Source of the DNA: Tubiluchus corallicola | Lineage: Eukaryota > Priapulida > Priapulimorpha > Priapulimorphida > Tubiluchidae | Assembly (NCBI GenBank): GCA_030141605.1 | Contig: JAQGDQ010000231.1 | Location: 124,001 to 188,000 of the forward strand | Length of the DNA stretch: 64,000 nucleotides | Reading direction: 5' to 3' | Shown here: positions 35,640 to 46,039 of the stretch, piece by piece | How positions within the stretch are numbered: the stretch's first letter is position 1 | Layout of the letters: every line of letters starts with the position of its first letter | Program-made: the position numbers and the translations under genes | The notes under the pieces: generated by a model | The model's input: only the letters and a program-made list of their open reading frames with translations | Databases searched by the model: none | Told to the model about the DNA's origin: nothing

Positions 35640-37920
35640 CATACGGTACATACCAGCAAAATAATATTACATTGACAAACGGTAGAACAAACTACAAACC
35701 AATCTTTCAATGTGGAGGAGCGAAGGCTGTATCACGACGCCTCACTCCAGGCTGTGGGTCTGCGGCAGAGCAACTTACAGGGCAGAGAGAAACTAAGTTA
35801 GTTAAATAGTATATACAAAAATAAAGCATACGAAATTGAGTATTTACGACGCAAAAATGTTGTGTTGCAATGCTACTTAAAAGGAGTGGGAAACATACGT
35901 TTAACCTTGTACTGAATAAATAATTTTTGGCAGCAGTGGGTGTTTGCCGGCCAAAGTTGAATACAGGTATATGATGGTTTACGATGACCATAATTAGTAT
36001 GAATAACCAAAAAATAGTAATCGGCAAGCGACGTACGAGTACAACAAGAATGAATTTGCAGAACAGGGATTAAAAATCACGAAAGGCTGGAGGCTGGATG
36101 AAAATATTTACAAATAAACAAATGCTTCAATTGTTTAATGTCTGTACTTAAATCATGTTGTAAATTTCTGAAAATCTACTATGTGTAATCCGTGTAATTG
36201 CAATTGGTTAGTAGTAGATGTTTTACATCACTTTTATACATCTATTTTGTAGTGACTGTATCAATATTTTAATTGGCTAATTTTATACAATATTCCTAAT
36301 GCCTTGGCTAGTTTGGCTTTGACGTAACTAATTTGGTGTTGCGAAGACATTTTAGTGTCAGTCTAAAATACCTAGATATTTAATAATAATAATTAGTAAT
36401 AATTTATTAGCCTGACCTCCCAGATGCGTCCTCGGCTTTGCAGAGTTGAAAATACGAGAAGATCACAGAAAAAATATTGCACTCATTACACAAATTAAAA
36501 TCAAATTGTGTCAGGCGACTAAAATTTACAGAAACAACTAAAATTTGCAGGAACACACGTGAAAATAAAGATGTTTTTAGTCGAGATTTAAGACAAGGAA
36601 GTGGCGGAGGCGTTTTGACATGAAGGGGCAGCTAGGTCCAAAGATACGGGACGGCATAAGCAAATGACCGACAACCATAACATTCTCCCTCTTCAATTTT
36701 TAACCACTAGCTGCAAAATACAATGTGTATCAATATCTGCGCTTTATCTGCTGGGAGACAATAGACAGATCAAGCACGCACTTTAGTTGAGAGACACTTT
36801 ATTATAATTATATGAAACCAACTGCTTAATTTGGGAATTTCTGTATAGACTTCACTTTGAATATCTGCTAAAGAAGGATCTACATAAAAAAATTTTGTAT
36901 TGTCTGCAAATAGGCTGAAGTTTAACAAAGCAAAGACATTTGGCACAGAAATAAAAGAATAATCTTAGAATATAAGAAAGGATCCTAGAATGAACCCCTG
37001 TGCGATATCACACACATGACCAAACCATCCAGGCATGCACGATGTATTTTAGCCAAATGGGTTCTGCAAAATGGATAATTTTTAAAGCAAAACTAGTTCA
37101 ACGTTTTTACACTACAGTGATTTGATTTTTAGAAGAATGTTAAAGACAAGCCTTTCTAACAAATAATAACAATTATTGAACGAAGTAGTTGATTTAGACT
37201 TGTGGACAGACGCCATTTCAGCGCGCTAGAATTTCTCAGGAAATGTCCCAGCGTGATTACAGTGGTGAGCCACTATTGGCAGAGATATGCTGGGCCAAGC
37301 TAGAACCAATGTTACAAAAATATTCATTGAATATATGGCTGCTCTTTAGTGGGTGTAATTTTATCGCCATTATCAGTCTCAATTAAATTACAGATTTATT
37401 TATTAGAACTTTCAAGGTTAACAATCTCTGGCTTATAATTCACGTGATTGAATTTATTTTATTATTTGCAAATTTATTTAAATTAATTGCGTAGTATACC
37501 CTGCGTTTTTTTACTTTTTTTCTCTAACATGACAAAGAATATCTGAACATTTTTGCAGGCATGTTTGTCTAATTCACCATCATTTTCAAAGAGACATTGT
37601 TTGTTTTATTTTCCACTGGTGGTCTAAGTGTGCACATCTTTGTTTTAATATTTGGGTTTTTTTATAAAACAGGTGGGTAATCTTTGCAATCTGGTGTGTA
37701 ACTTCTTCGTGCGTATTAACAATAATATCAGCCGCCAGCTTTAGAACGCCTAAAGACGGCCAAAAATGGTTACGGTTACGGTACAGTACGGTTACGGCCA
37801 AAATGACTGTGTGAATGTCTGATGATATAAAAGGCATAATTGATGGAATCCACACTTATGATGAAATAACAAAAATACTCAATATTGATGCCCCTCTTTC
37901 AAATGGTCGTACTATTTGAA
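35640..37920. other. no gene recognised
   Basis: Beyond the end of the duplication the sequence is AT-rich without coding signatures. A minus-strand frame at 35707-36027 begins with a hydrophobic run (TIFWLFILIMVIV), but it opens at TTG, has a weak donor in the wrong phase for the collagen exon, and is absent from block A. It is not accepted as a signal-anchor exon. AAT-type short repeats lie near 36380-36410. Confidence 0.35.
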
Positions 37921-37926
37921 CTTGGG

Positions 37927-38013
37927 TAGTTTCCAAACCAAGTTAAAAAGGCAAACATTATGCTCATACACAAATCAGGTAAAAAATCTTTTCCGGTTAA
38001 ACTAAATCAGTAA
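37927..38013 (+). pseudogene. LINE reverse-transcriptase fragment, plus strand
   Basis: A short frame reads SFPNQVKKANIMLIHKSGKK and then SFPVKLNQ. This matches the finger region of LINE reverse transcriptases, where 'FP..WK.A.V.PI.KSG' is standard. Only about 28 residues remain and a stop follows. Confidence 0.45.
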
Positions 38014-38332
38014 ATTTCGAGGTGACGGAACTGTCTATAGTGCGAACTGCAACAGGGTAGGAGTTTAAGTCCCGGCGGTTTTAGTGCTTACTGAACGATA
38101 TCTACGGCTAGATATGCAAGATTAACAAGATGAAATTGCTTGCGCTGCCTCGTTTCGTACAAGTGTGTAATAGCTCCCTAATTTTTAAGCTGATTTATTT
38201 AGCAATGCTGGCCGGTTTTTTACACGTCAGAGGCCCATTCTAGCTTTCCATTTTAAGTTATCTGAAATTTTTATTCTCAAAAATTTGAAGCCTTTAAATC
38301 TATGACTATCACAGGTTATGTTTTTCTTATTA

Positions 38333-38921
38333 TTAGAGGTGCTTTTTCGTCAAGTTCTGGTGTAAAATTTGTGTTTTTGAAACGTTCGATTCTGAATTAT
38401 TCAGTTCACACCACCGTACTAAATTTTGAAATTCCGAATGTTTATCGCTCCCGTTATTTTTGCAAATAAGACCACTAAGACTAATGAGAGTGAGTAAGAC
38501 TAAAGGTGGTATCATGCAAATTTACCATCCTAGTATACTGGCAAGTTACTTCCCAGTCGTATCTAAACAAAATGCACAACATGAGTGATAGTATGCAACC
38601 TTGAGAAGCCGCTGTACTAAGGAACCTAAAGTTGAGGAAACGGTACTCCTATCATTACTTGACCTTACGTCGTGCAAGCGCCGGTAAAAAACTCAAGTAT
38701 GAACACAACCAGACATGTATGTTAAGCCTTACATTTTATGATACGTTGAGACATTTATAGTGCAGATAATGGGAAGTAGTAGTGAAAGTAGAACGGAAAT
38801 CGACAAAACAGATTCTGGTATAACAATTACGTTTATCAAGATACATTACTACATCGCAAACTAGGGCTAAGGCGCCATATGTGGAACGATTGGCGCAATA
38901 TATAAACTGAAAGGGACCCAA
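38333..38921 (-). pseudogene. LINE reverse-transcriptase fragments (Rex/CR1-like)
   Basis: Two frames on one strand. The upstream one (38921-38736) reads FQFIYCANRSTYGALALVCD and later LDKRNCYTRICFVDFRSTFT, matching the RT block 'QFAY..NRST..A......LDKRN.YVRMLF.DYSSAFNT', with the catalytic Asp kept. The downstream one (38515-38333) holds FQNLVRWCELNNSESNVSKT, matching 'L..LV.WC..NNL.LNVSKTK'. The segment between, which should carry the YADD box, is unreadable. Degenerate and inactive. Confidence 0.6.
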
Positions 38922-39681
38922 AAAAGACTTCTGGAAATATAAGGCAAGGCGTTCTGATGTGTTATGGCCACGGGCACAGAGACGTTAACTATGGTAACTG
39001 GGTTCTTTTGGAAGAATGACAACTTCTTAAAAATGTTTAAAAATTTACAGACACTTAAAAACCAATTAGATATGTTGGCTTTTAAGCACACAAGTGGAAA
39101 TATAAGCAAATTCTTTTGAACTGAACAGTATATCGCATGCTGAGGTGCCACGCCGGTCTTGTTAATCTCTTAACTTTCAGTTTAAAGAACTGCCACTGCA
39201 CATCGTTTTCCTGCATAACAAGAGGTAAAAGTAGGCCTATTCGTGTTGTCTAGTATTGGTCCAGTTTCTTTATTCTGTTTGTAACCATAAAAGTATCCAA
39301 TAAAGTGGGCTCGTCTGCCGATGCTAATATTTTTATTGCGGTTTATAATTTGCAATTTTATTTATTCTTTCAACATGCAGATCAGCACTTTTGTCCAGTT
39401 TACAGAGATCGACCACTTGCTGTCTTATCGTACCACGCTTTCTGTTCAAGATTGGTTAATTCAGAAATTCATGTGCAACCATTGCTCTAACCACCGTGCA
39501 ATCGTGATTCTTACAAAATCATTGTTGTATGCTTCCATTTGTGTCGACAAAGCATCTCTTTTAAAGCACAAGAAAACCTTTTACTTACATAAAGCTAAAA
39601 AATCGTCTTGAAATTTTAAATTACCTACTCATTGCTTTATTGCTCCTAGAGCCTGTATTAGCAGCAACGCTGTATAAGACG

Positions 39682-40045
39682 TGAAAATTTAAACACCTAG
39701 GATGACCGTTAGGAGCAGCCATTTTGACGGTAAGTCGTTTAGATAACATTGTGTACAGTTTGAAAAATAGTCAGAGCATTCGTAGCACACACTTCACTTA
39801 ACTAAGTAAAAGTAAAAATTACTATATCTTGTCGATAAGATAAAATTACGATTTTTGATGAGGCAGTTGTACACACCGGGAAGGTGAGTCAGAACGTTCT
39901 ACCAGTTGGCACGAACATTATAAATTGCTATGATTTTTTTCTAGTTGCATAAGTCTTTCAAGCTGGTGAGCCTAATGCTAAGTAATATATCTTTGTGTGG
40001 AAAGTTTTGTGGGGCATACTTTAAAATTGTTTTTTCTTCTCTTTA
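39682..40045 (+). repeat. dispersed repeat, copy 1
   Basis: Matches 62472-62826 in the same orientation. Shared words in order include gaaaatttaaac, agataacatt, cagagcattcgtagcac, attactatatcttgtc, ggtgag, cacgaacatt and atgctaa. Estimated identity is about three in four. No coding frame, no terminal repeats found; class unknown. Confidence 0.65.
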
Positions 40046-40556
40046 AGAGCAAGGAGACCACGAATATGTACAAGCTCAAATACAGATTTGTAGGAAAAAC
40101 TCTCTATAAGTATCAATGGAATAATTTATCCCAGGGCAGTTGTTGTTCATTCATTTCTAGTTCGTGAAGAAGCTTAAAACCAGTTCAACCGTTCAACGTA
40201 GCCATTAACCTGGGCATGATAACACAAATCAGGAATGTCCTGAATTGTCACTATCATCCATAAATTTTGTATCATATTAGGCTTAATATTATGTATTCAT
40301 ATTGCTATGGCGTGGGTTCAATAGAAATAAGTATCAGAAATCCATAACTTTATTTCACAAAATTGGTAGACTTCCCTATCTCCCGTGCGCACCCGGCGTA
40401 CACAAACATAAAGACAGGCGTGTAAACCCAATTTGTAACACATAATTTCTCTTAGAGTCTGAGGTTTAGAAAGGAACTAGAGAGAAATTATTTAATAGGT
40501 GAAACTCAGTCAAACAACTCCGGAAACACTCGCGTGAGCGTCTTCTTAAAGATGCT

Positions 40557-40876
40557 GTGGATTCTCATACTTCAACAGTCTTTAATAATGTGCTTACAGT
40601 CAATCCGTAAGAAATTGCAAATAATGTGAACTATTGGTTTATTATCTAAATAGTAACTAATTCGCGTGTTGATAACACCGCCAGCCGAGATAAACTGTCA
40701 GCTATTGGCAATAAACGTGGATTCTCATACTTCAACAGTCTTTAATAATGTGCTTACAGTCAATCCGTAAGAAATTGCAAATAATGTGAACTATTGGTTT
40801 ATTATCTAAATAGTAACCAGTTCACGTGTTGATAATACCGCCAGTCGAGATAAACTGTCAGCTATTGGCAATAAAC
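40557..40876. repeat. 160-bp tandem duplication, two copies
   Basis: Copies 40557-40716 and 40717-40876 both begin gtggattctcatacttc and end ggcaataaac. They differ at only a few positions (taactaattcgcg against taaccagttcacg). No frame runs through both copies. Confidence 0.9.
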
Positions 40877-40879
40877 GTA

Positions 40880-41716
40880 GTAATGGGGCGAGATATCTTG
40901 TTCCTCTAATTTCTGAAGAATATCGTAAAACTTAAATTCCAAAAAAATAAATGGGAAAAAGTCAGTGTTCATTACTGTGTGGTAGTTTCGCTTTCTTTCA
41001 ATTTCTCACCTTCGCTCATGTACTTGTTCCTTCTTTAACAAATGCCTTAATTTATTACAGCTAGCAAGTTTCCTTTTGCATGGATGATTGCTAGAGTAAC
41101 CGCTTTGCATGAGGATGGTTCTACTGATGATCCTTATGTAAAAGTCAGTAGGTTTCCACTCAAGATCTGGTAAAACTGGCAATTGTAGCTTTATTCGCTT
41201 TAATTCTATAGGTTTTTTTGATGTGACGACCTTGACCTTTGACCCTTTGAACCCAAAATTTGTGGGCTTTCAACTATTGGCCAGTTTTGTGATAACAGCT
41301 TCATTTGTTTTCAATTTTGCGAGCTGGATATTTGACCTGTGAAATCAAAATTTATTTATTTTCACCTGTTGTGCCGTTTGCCAAGTTTGGTAACTACAGT
41401 TTCATCCAATTTGATTTAATTTTGCACTCACACACGCGCGCGCGCACACATACACAAACATGCATATATGACTAAACGCCCTGTCCACGGTGGATAAGAG
41501 TAAAAAGACATCGGTAGTGCTTGGTAAACTCAAAGGCCAAAGTTCTTCGTGACGACCTTGATAAAGAGTAGCAGCAGTAATAATTAAGATTGCTGATTTA
41601 ACCATTTTTATAAACAATGTCTTTCCAGATTGTCTCACTAGAAACACGCTCATCTCTCGCTCTTAATTTGGCCCGTCAACTCTACCTAAATAATATTTTG
41701 GATATATCTAACAAGT
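40880..41716. other. no firm gene; exon-like pieces and repeat signatures
   Basis: An acceptor-like ttattacag at about 41060 precedes a short plus frame (SKFPFAWMIARVTALHEDGS) that looks protein-like but matches nothing I know. From 41220 the words gtgacgaccttgacctttgaccc resemble 3' regions of old LINE-type repeats. A frame from ATG 41617 runs into the hAT element at 41718. Confidence 0.35.
41427..41452. repeat. (CA)/(CG) dinucleotide microsatellite
   Basis: cacacacgcgcgcgcgcacaca: alternating purine-pyrimidine, the composition that favours Z-DNA. Short. Confidence 0.8.
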
Positions 41717-42507
41717 TCAGGGCCGGTTTTGAATTGAAACTAGATTTCCCCAATTTAGGACCCTCGCTAAATGAGGCACCGCAGCTTGCATTGCTTGCAT
41801 TACTGAACGAACAAAACGTCTTGTGATTAAAATGAGAGAGAGCACAGGGTTAGTACTGCATGTGTTGTGAATGTAAGCTGTAGGTTATTAAATATATTTG
41901 ACTTAACACCACGGTAACGGTACAATCTGAATGTCTATAGAACCTATGTGGAAACAGCGCGCATTATTGATTATTGGGTGCGTAGGGCTAGTGGCTGATT
42001 GCGTCGTTGTTGGTTAGTACAGGGATGGACAGTGTATTGGATGGTAGATAGTTTGTTGGTAGGATGACAGTAGAAGAGTAATGTTTTGTTTGGTTTGGTT
42101 GAGGAATGATGTGCAGAAAGAAATGAACAAATGAACGAAGCAACCAGCTGAGTAATGCCAGCTCAAGTTGCACATTAGTGCCCAAAGCAACCAAACCACC
42201 AACTACCCCGCCATACAAACGACAATTTGCCAGTTCACAGATATTTAGGAACAGCACACCTTCGGCATATCCCTAAACCTAACCTAAAAGTAATGGAAAC
42301 CGATCAAAATGATGGCAATTAATACCATGCATAATTAAATATTCCTGTTTTGTATAAATCACAATTGATTTTTATTCATTCTATGTTATTGTGACACATT
42401 TTTACATGAAGTCTACACTCAGTCCGGACAGCGTAATGTTCATTTTTAATAAGCTTATTTCTCCCTATATATATATATGTATGTATTTTCCTATCAGCAG
42501 AGTAGCC

Positions 42508-42674
42508 CATTCATTACAGGCAACACTGAATACTTCACTGTATAATTTATGCTATCACTTTTCGACAAATAAAGATGTATGTATATATATGTAAAGATGT
42601 ATATATATGTATGTACCGTAAAAATTATAGCATAAATTATACAATGAAATATTCAGTGTTGCATGTAATGAATG
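42508..42674. repeat. long inverted repeat (hairpin) inside the hAT element
   Basis: The left arm (42508-42557, cattcattacaggcaacac...) and right arm (42625-42674) are reverse complements at all but a few of about 50 positions. The loop of about 67 bp is mostly TA/ATGT repeat. It could be a nested foldback element or MITE. No target duplication was found. Confidence 0.8.
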
Positions 42675-42746
42675 TGCTAACTGGCAAACATCTGGTGCAA
42701 AACTACCAGTGCAATAGGGGAAGCAATGAAATAAAAAATGATTATG

Positions 42747-42943
42747 TAACTCTAATTCTAATCCTAACCCTAATTCTAACCCTAACCCTAATCCTAACCC
42801 TAACTCTAACGCTAACCCTAACCCTAACTCTAGCCCTAACTCTAACTCTAACCCTAGCCCTAACCCTAACCCTAACCTAACTCTAACCCTAACTCTAGCT
42901 GTAACCCTAACCCTAACCCTAACTCTAACTCTAACCCTAACCC
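42747..42943. repeat. interstitial telomere-type array, (CCCTAA)n degenerate
   Basis: About 33 hexamers, mostly CCTAAC with variants TCTAAC, TCTAAT, GCTAAC and CCTAGC; the minus strand reads TTAGGG. All frames of the array read LTLTLT-type peptides, which is why long frames occur here. It lies wholly inside the hAT element. Confidence 0.92.
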
Positions 42944-44375
42944 AATCCGACTAACTACTTACAAATCAAGAAATTGAAACGGACGTTCAGCTCTGCCGTT
43001 AACTTTTTGTTAAACACAACAGTCTCGTCAGCAACAGAACGTTATATTTTTACATATTCAAGTAAAATATAAATTTCTATTCTATTCTATTCAATCGATC
43101 GACATGTGGATAAGTACAAATTACGTCATAAGCAGCAGTTCGATATCAGCACCCAGTGATTCATAACGCTGTTAGTACATGATGCGAAAATTTCAAGTCA
43201 CTAAACATACTAAAAATATGGGCATTTATCTATAATAACTTATAGTCATCTATAATTATGTTAAAATGCACTGCGCATACACATTGCGCACAGTCTATTT
43301 GGCGCTCTGTTAGACGCTAATTCCGTTAACGTAGCGCATATTGCGTGTTGAAAGCCTGCTAATTATATAATTATAACACTTGTACATTATTCTTTTAATG
43401 TACAAAGAATCTTTAAATTTTTTTAGGCTTTTAGAATTTTATTTTTATTTCAGCACAGTAGCATTAAAGCATTTCAGCACACTAAAATTATAGTGTATAT
43501 CTGAAAATTAAGTATAATATGTTGAACGGCTGCACCATGACTGACAATCCTTTAACAACAACTGAAGCACTTTTTGTTTCTATATAGAGAAACGCATAAC
43601 AATAACAAACCACGATATATATGATTAATATTTTCTTATTAATTTTATAGAAATTGGTTTTGTTACAATATGATGAAAGGAACGCAGGCTCAAATATTTT
43701 GGTTATGTAAGCTTATTACCTACATCCACGCTTACTTCGTGAACAGAATTATATATGTTAATATAGCAGTGAGTTACACGACTTTCGTAATAGTGGTGGT
43801 TTGGTAGTATGCTTGTATGCAGGGCGATCCCCTGCGTATCAGCGAGACATAAATCAGGCGATACGGAGAAAAAATTATTCTCAGCTATTTGGAGAGAGGC
43901 TTTTGGGCCGTCAAACGCACTGCCGTTGACTCCTACTGGGGCTAACTTTTTCTAGCTGCAAAGGTCTTAATCAGCTTTTCGTTTCTCCTAAATTCTGACC
44001 CGTATTTTTTAAAACCGGCCCTGAACAAGTTTTTGCTTTACACGCTTATTGTTATAGCAACCGTCATATGTCTATATATCTGTCGACGTTCTATAGGATT
44101 TCGTAGCACGCAAGATGACTTTATAGAAAATAATACGGGGCCTGCAACATGACATACAGGAAAACATGTCGATTCCTAGGTATTGTGTTCAGGCAACGAA
44201 TCACTCTGTCAAATTAATGACAGTACGAAATGTACGGATGTACGGTAATCACGTATTGCACTGTTCACTCCATGTTTAATACCTTTTGGAATTCTTTCAA
44301 TATCCGTTGTTTTTCCCTCTGCATAGCTGTCTGTGTCATTTCACAGGCCGCGTAAAACAATCACAAATTACTTAC

Positions 44376-44471
44376 CAGGAGGACGAAACAATTCTGGGTC
44401 AGCCAGTTCAGGAAATAAAATAGGTAACCGTTGTAGTAGCATGTTTCTTTCTATTGTAACTGGATCGTTTT
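44376..44471 (-). CDS. putative 5' exon of the collagen B gene (non-collagenous)
   Basis: A 96-bp exon, phase 1-1, with strong signals: acceptor actgttttttttag and donor GTAAGT. It reads NDPVTIERNMLLQRLPILFP then ELADPELFRPP, with the final G of the exon starting the next codon. Joined to the giant exon at 35038 it gives ...RPP-A-CDCPPG; joined upstream to the 45.7 kb exon, ...QPP-E-NDP. Family unknown; it resembles a short linker between an N-terminal domain and the helix. The intron to collagen B would be about 9.3 kb and includes the hAT element and LINE debris. Expression is untested. Confidence 0.5.
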
Positions 44472-44959
44472 CTAAAAAAAACAGTCCAAACATCGTGAAG
44501 TCCATAAAATTCAAACGCCGATTCACAATTTCATGCTTTCACCAATGGTAATGGTTACCCAGCCTACTGATAAACATGTGTGGACATAATACAAACTAGA
44601 CCTAATGAGTGTTTGTTTAAGTTTAAATTTAAGTTTTTTTTATTTTTGATATAGCGTAAAATCCATGTAAATACGTGCTTGAACGCTGTACAGAAAAAAT
44701 ACAAAAAACAGCACTAAAATATCGACTTAAACCAGCTAAAAAACGAAAGTAAATTTAGTAAAATTAAACTGAAAATGTAGAAAATAGTTATTCCGTTATA
44801 AAATGGTTAATGAATCCATTAGGAAGAGACAGTTTACTGTATATTAGATTTCATTTTGAAACGTAAGAATCACAGTAAAACTTTACGTGTTCAGTCACAA
44901 TAATACCAATAAAATTCAGTTTGGTTATAAACTCCAAAACTATAATCAATTATACGATT

Positions 44960-45470
44960 GCATGAACAAATGAGTCTTTAAAAGGTGTCTAAACGTTTTT
45001 TCAAAATTTTTGCAGGACCTGATTCCGTACGGAAGAGCATTCCAAAGACTGAGGCTACTAGAACTAAAAGAACGGTTTTGAACGGTTTGAACCATGTTAA
45101 GTTTATACCCAGGTTGAAACAGTAAAGGCTTTCGTTTGATCTTAGCCTGTAAGATGAACGTCGTAAAGAAAGAAGTTCACAGATGTACTGAGGGGCATCA
45201 TTATTTAATGCTCGAGACAAAAGAATTAAAATTTTAAAAATAATACGGTATTTGACGTGTAATCAATGCAGAGGATAGAAATGAAGTTAACATTTGTTAT
45301 AAGACGTGTAGCATTATTTTGTTGCAATTTAGGGTTACTATAATTTTGTAAACCACAAAACAGGCTATTTTCATAGTCAAGTTGAGACTTTACCAGACTA
45401 TGCACGAAAATGACAGTAGAATCCCTGTCTAAGTGTTTTCTAATCTGTCTCAACTTATACAGAATAAGTC
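44960..45470 (-). pseudogene. L2/CR1-like LINE ORF2 3' fragment
   Basis: Frames read IRKHLDRDSTVIFVHSLVKS then QLDYENSLFCGL, and after a frame change LSRALNNDAPQYICELLSL with RRSSYRLRS. This is the typical L2/CR1 end: 'SLV.S.LDYCN.L..GLP', 'LHWLPV..RI.FKIL.L..KALN..AP.YL..LL'. The Trp of LHWLPV has become a stop and at least one frameshift is present. It sits between the two putative collagen 5' exons, on the same strand. Confidence 0.75.
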
Positions 45471-45729
45471 GCTTTCCTGCAAATTTTGTCTACGTGTTTT
45501 AAAAAGCTGACATCCACATAAAAGCCTGACATTTTACATCCACCAACTACAATATGGTTAATCATTAACCATAATCTGTATAATATGTTGTTTACTATGT
45601 ATGTTGTGCATAGTAGCATTTTAGAGTAATTTTTATTCTTTTACTGTGTAATGTGATGTCTTCATGTTTTAAATGGTTTTTATGCTGAAATAAAGTGATA
45701 AAAATAATCTAATTTAATCATACTCTTAC

Positions 45730-46035
45730 CAGGAGGTTGCCTATCAGGCTGCTGAAGAGTAACCCCAGAAAAACTTGGGTCTCCATTTACCATAAGAGCA
45801 GGATTATCTTGTTGTCCGTTAGCAGGATCTAGCATAAACGTTTCTTCGTTTCTTTGTTGCTGTTCTATGGCGTCATCTTGTAGCTGAGTCTGTATTGGCA
45901 TTTCTTCAGTTCCACTCGAAAATGAAAAAACTGGGTGATTGTACGGAATATCATCGAAACTTAACTGTTGTTGTTCATCCAAAAATATCAAGCGCTCACG
46001 TTCTTCATCTGATTCAAAACCCTGATTAGAACCAC
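45730..46035 (-). CDS. putative 5' exon of the collagen B gene (acidic/Gln-rich)
   Basis: A 306-bp exon, phase 1-1: acceptor ataattactgtag, donor GTAAGA. It is read as GSNQGFESDEERERLIFLDE, then a Gln-rich region with QQQLSFDDIPYNHPVFSF, DDAIEQQQRNEETFMLDPA and DPSFSGVTLQQPDRQPP. It is acidic, Gln/Asp/Glu-rich, with no Cys and no transmembrane segment, so it is likely an N-terminal non-helical domain. Phase and the PP|G-type end match the 44.4 kb exon. Upstream exons, including any signal peptide or membrane anchor, were not found. It could instead belong to a separate minus-strand gene. Confidence 0.55.
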
Positions 46036-46039
46036 CTAC

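Larger units (their letters stand above)
41718..44023. mobile_element. hAT-superfamily non-autonomous transposon, 2.3 kb
   Basis: The left end reads CAGGGCCGGTTTTGAA (from 41718) and the right end is the reverse complement of CAGGGCCGGTTTTAAA (to 44023), matching 15 of 16 positions. Both ends are flanked by the same 8-mer, aacaagtt (41710-41717 and 44024-44031): a perfect hAT-type target duplication. The 2306-bp interior has no transposase frame. Instead it holds an inverted repeat (42508-42674), TA/ATGT microsatellite and a telomere-hexamer array (42747-42943). It is therefore non-autonomous and has gathered or been built from other sequence. Confidence 0.85.

Noticed and set aside
35707-36027. 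Hydrophobic minus frame as membrane anchor of collagen B
   Set aside because: Starts at TTG with a stop shortly upstream, weak donor in the wrong phase, and no counterpart in block A.
41060-41172. Exon-like plus-strand segment after ttattacag (SKFPFAWMIARVTALHEDGS)
   Set aside because: No recognisable family, no consistent donor, and surrounded by repeat signatures; kept only as a note.
42575-42880. Leu-Thr repeat frame
   Set aside because: Translation of the CCCTAA telomere-type array.
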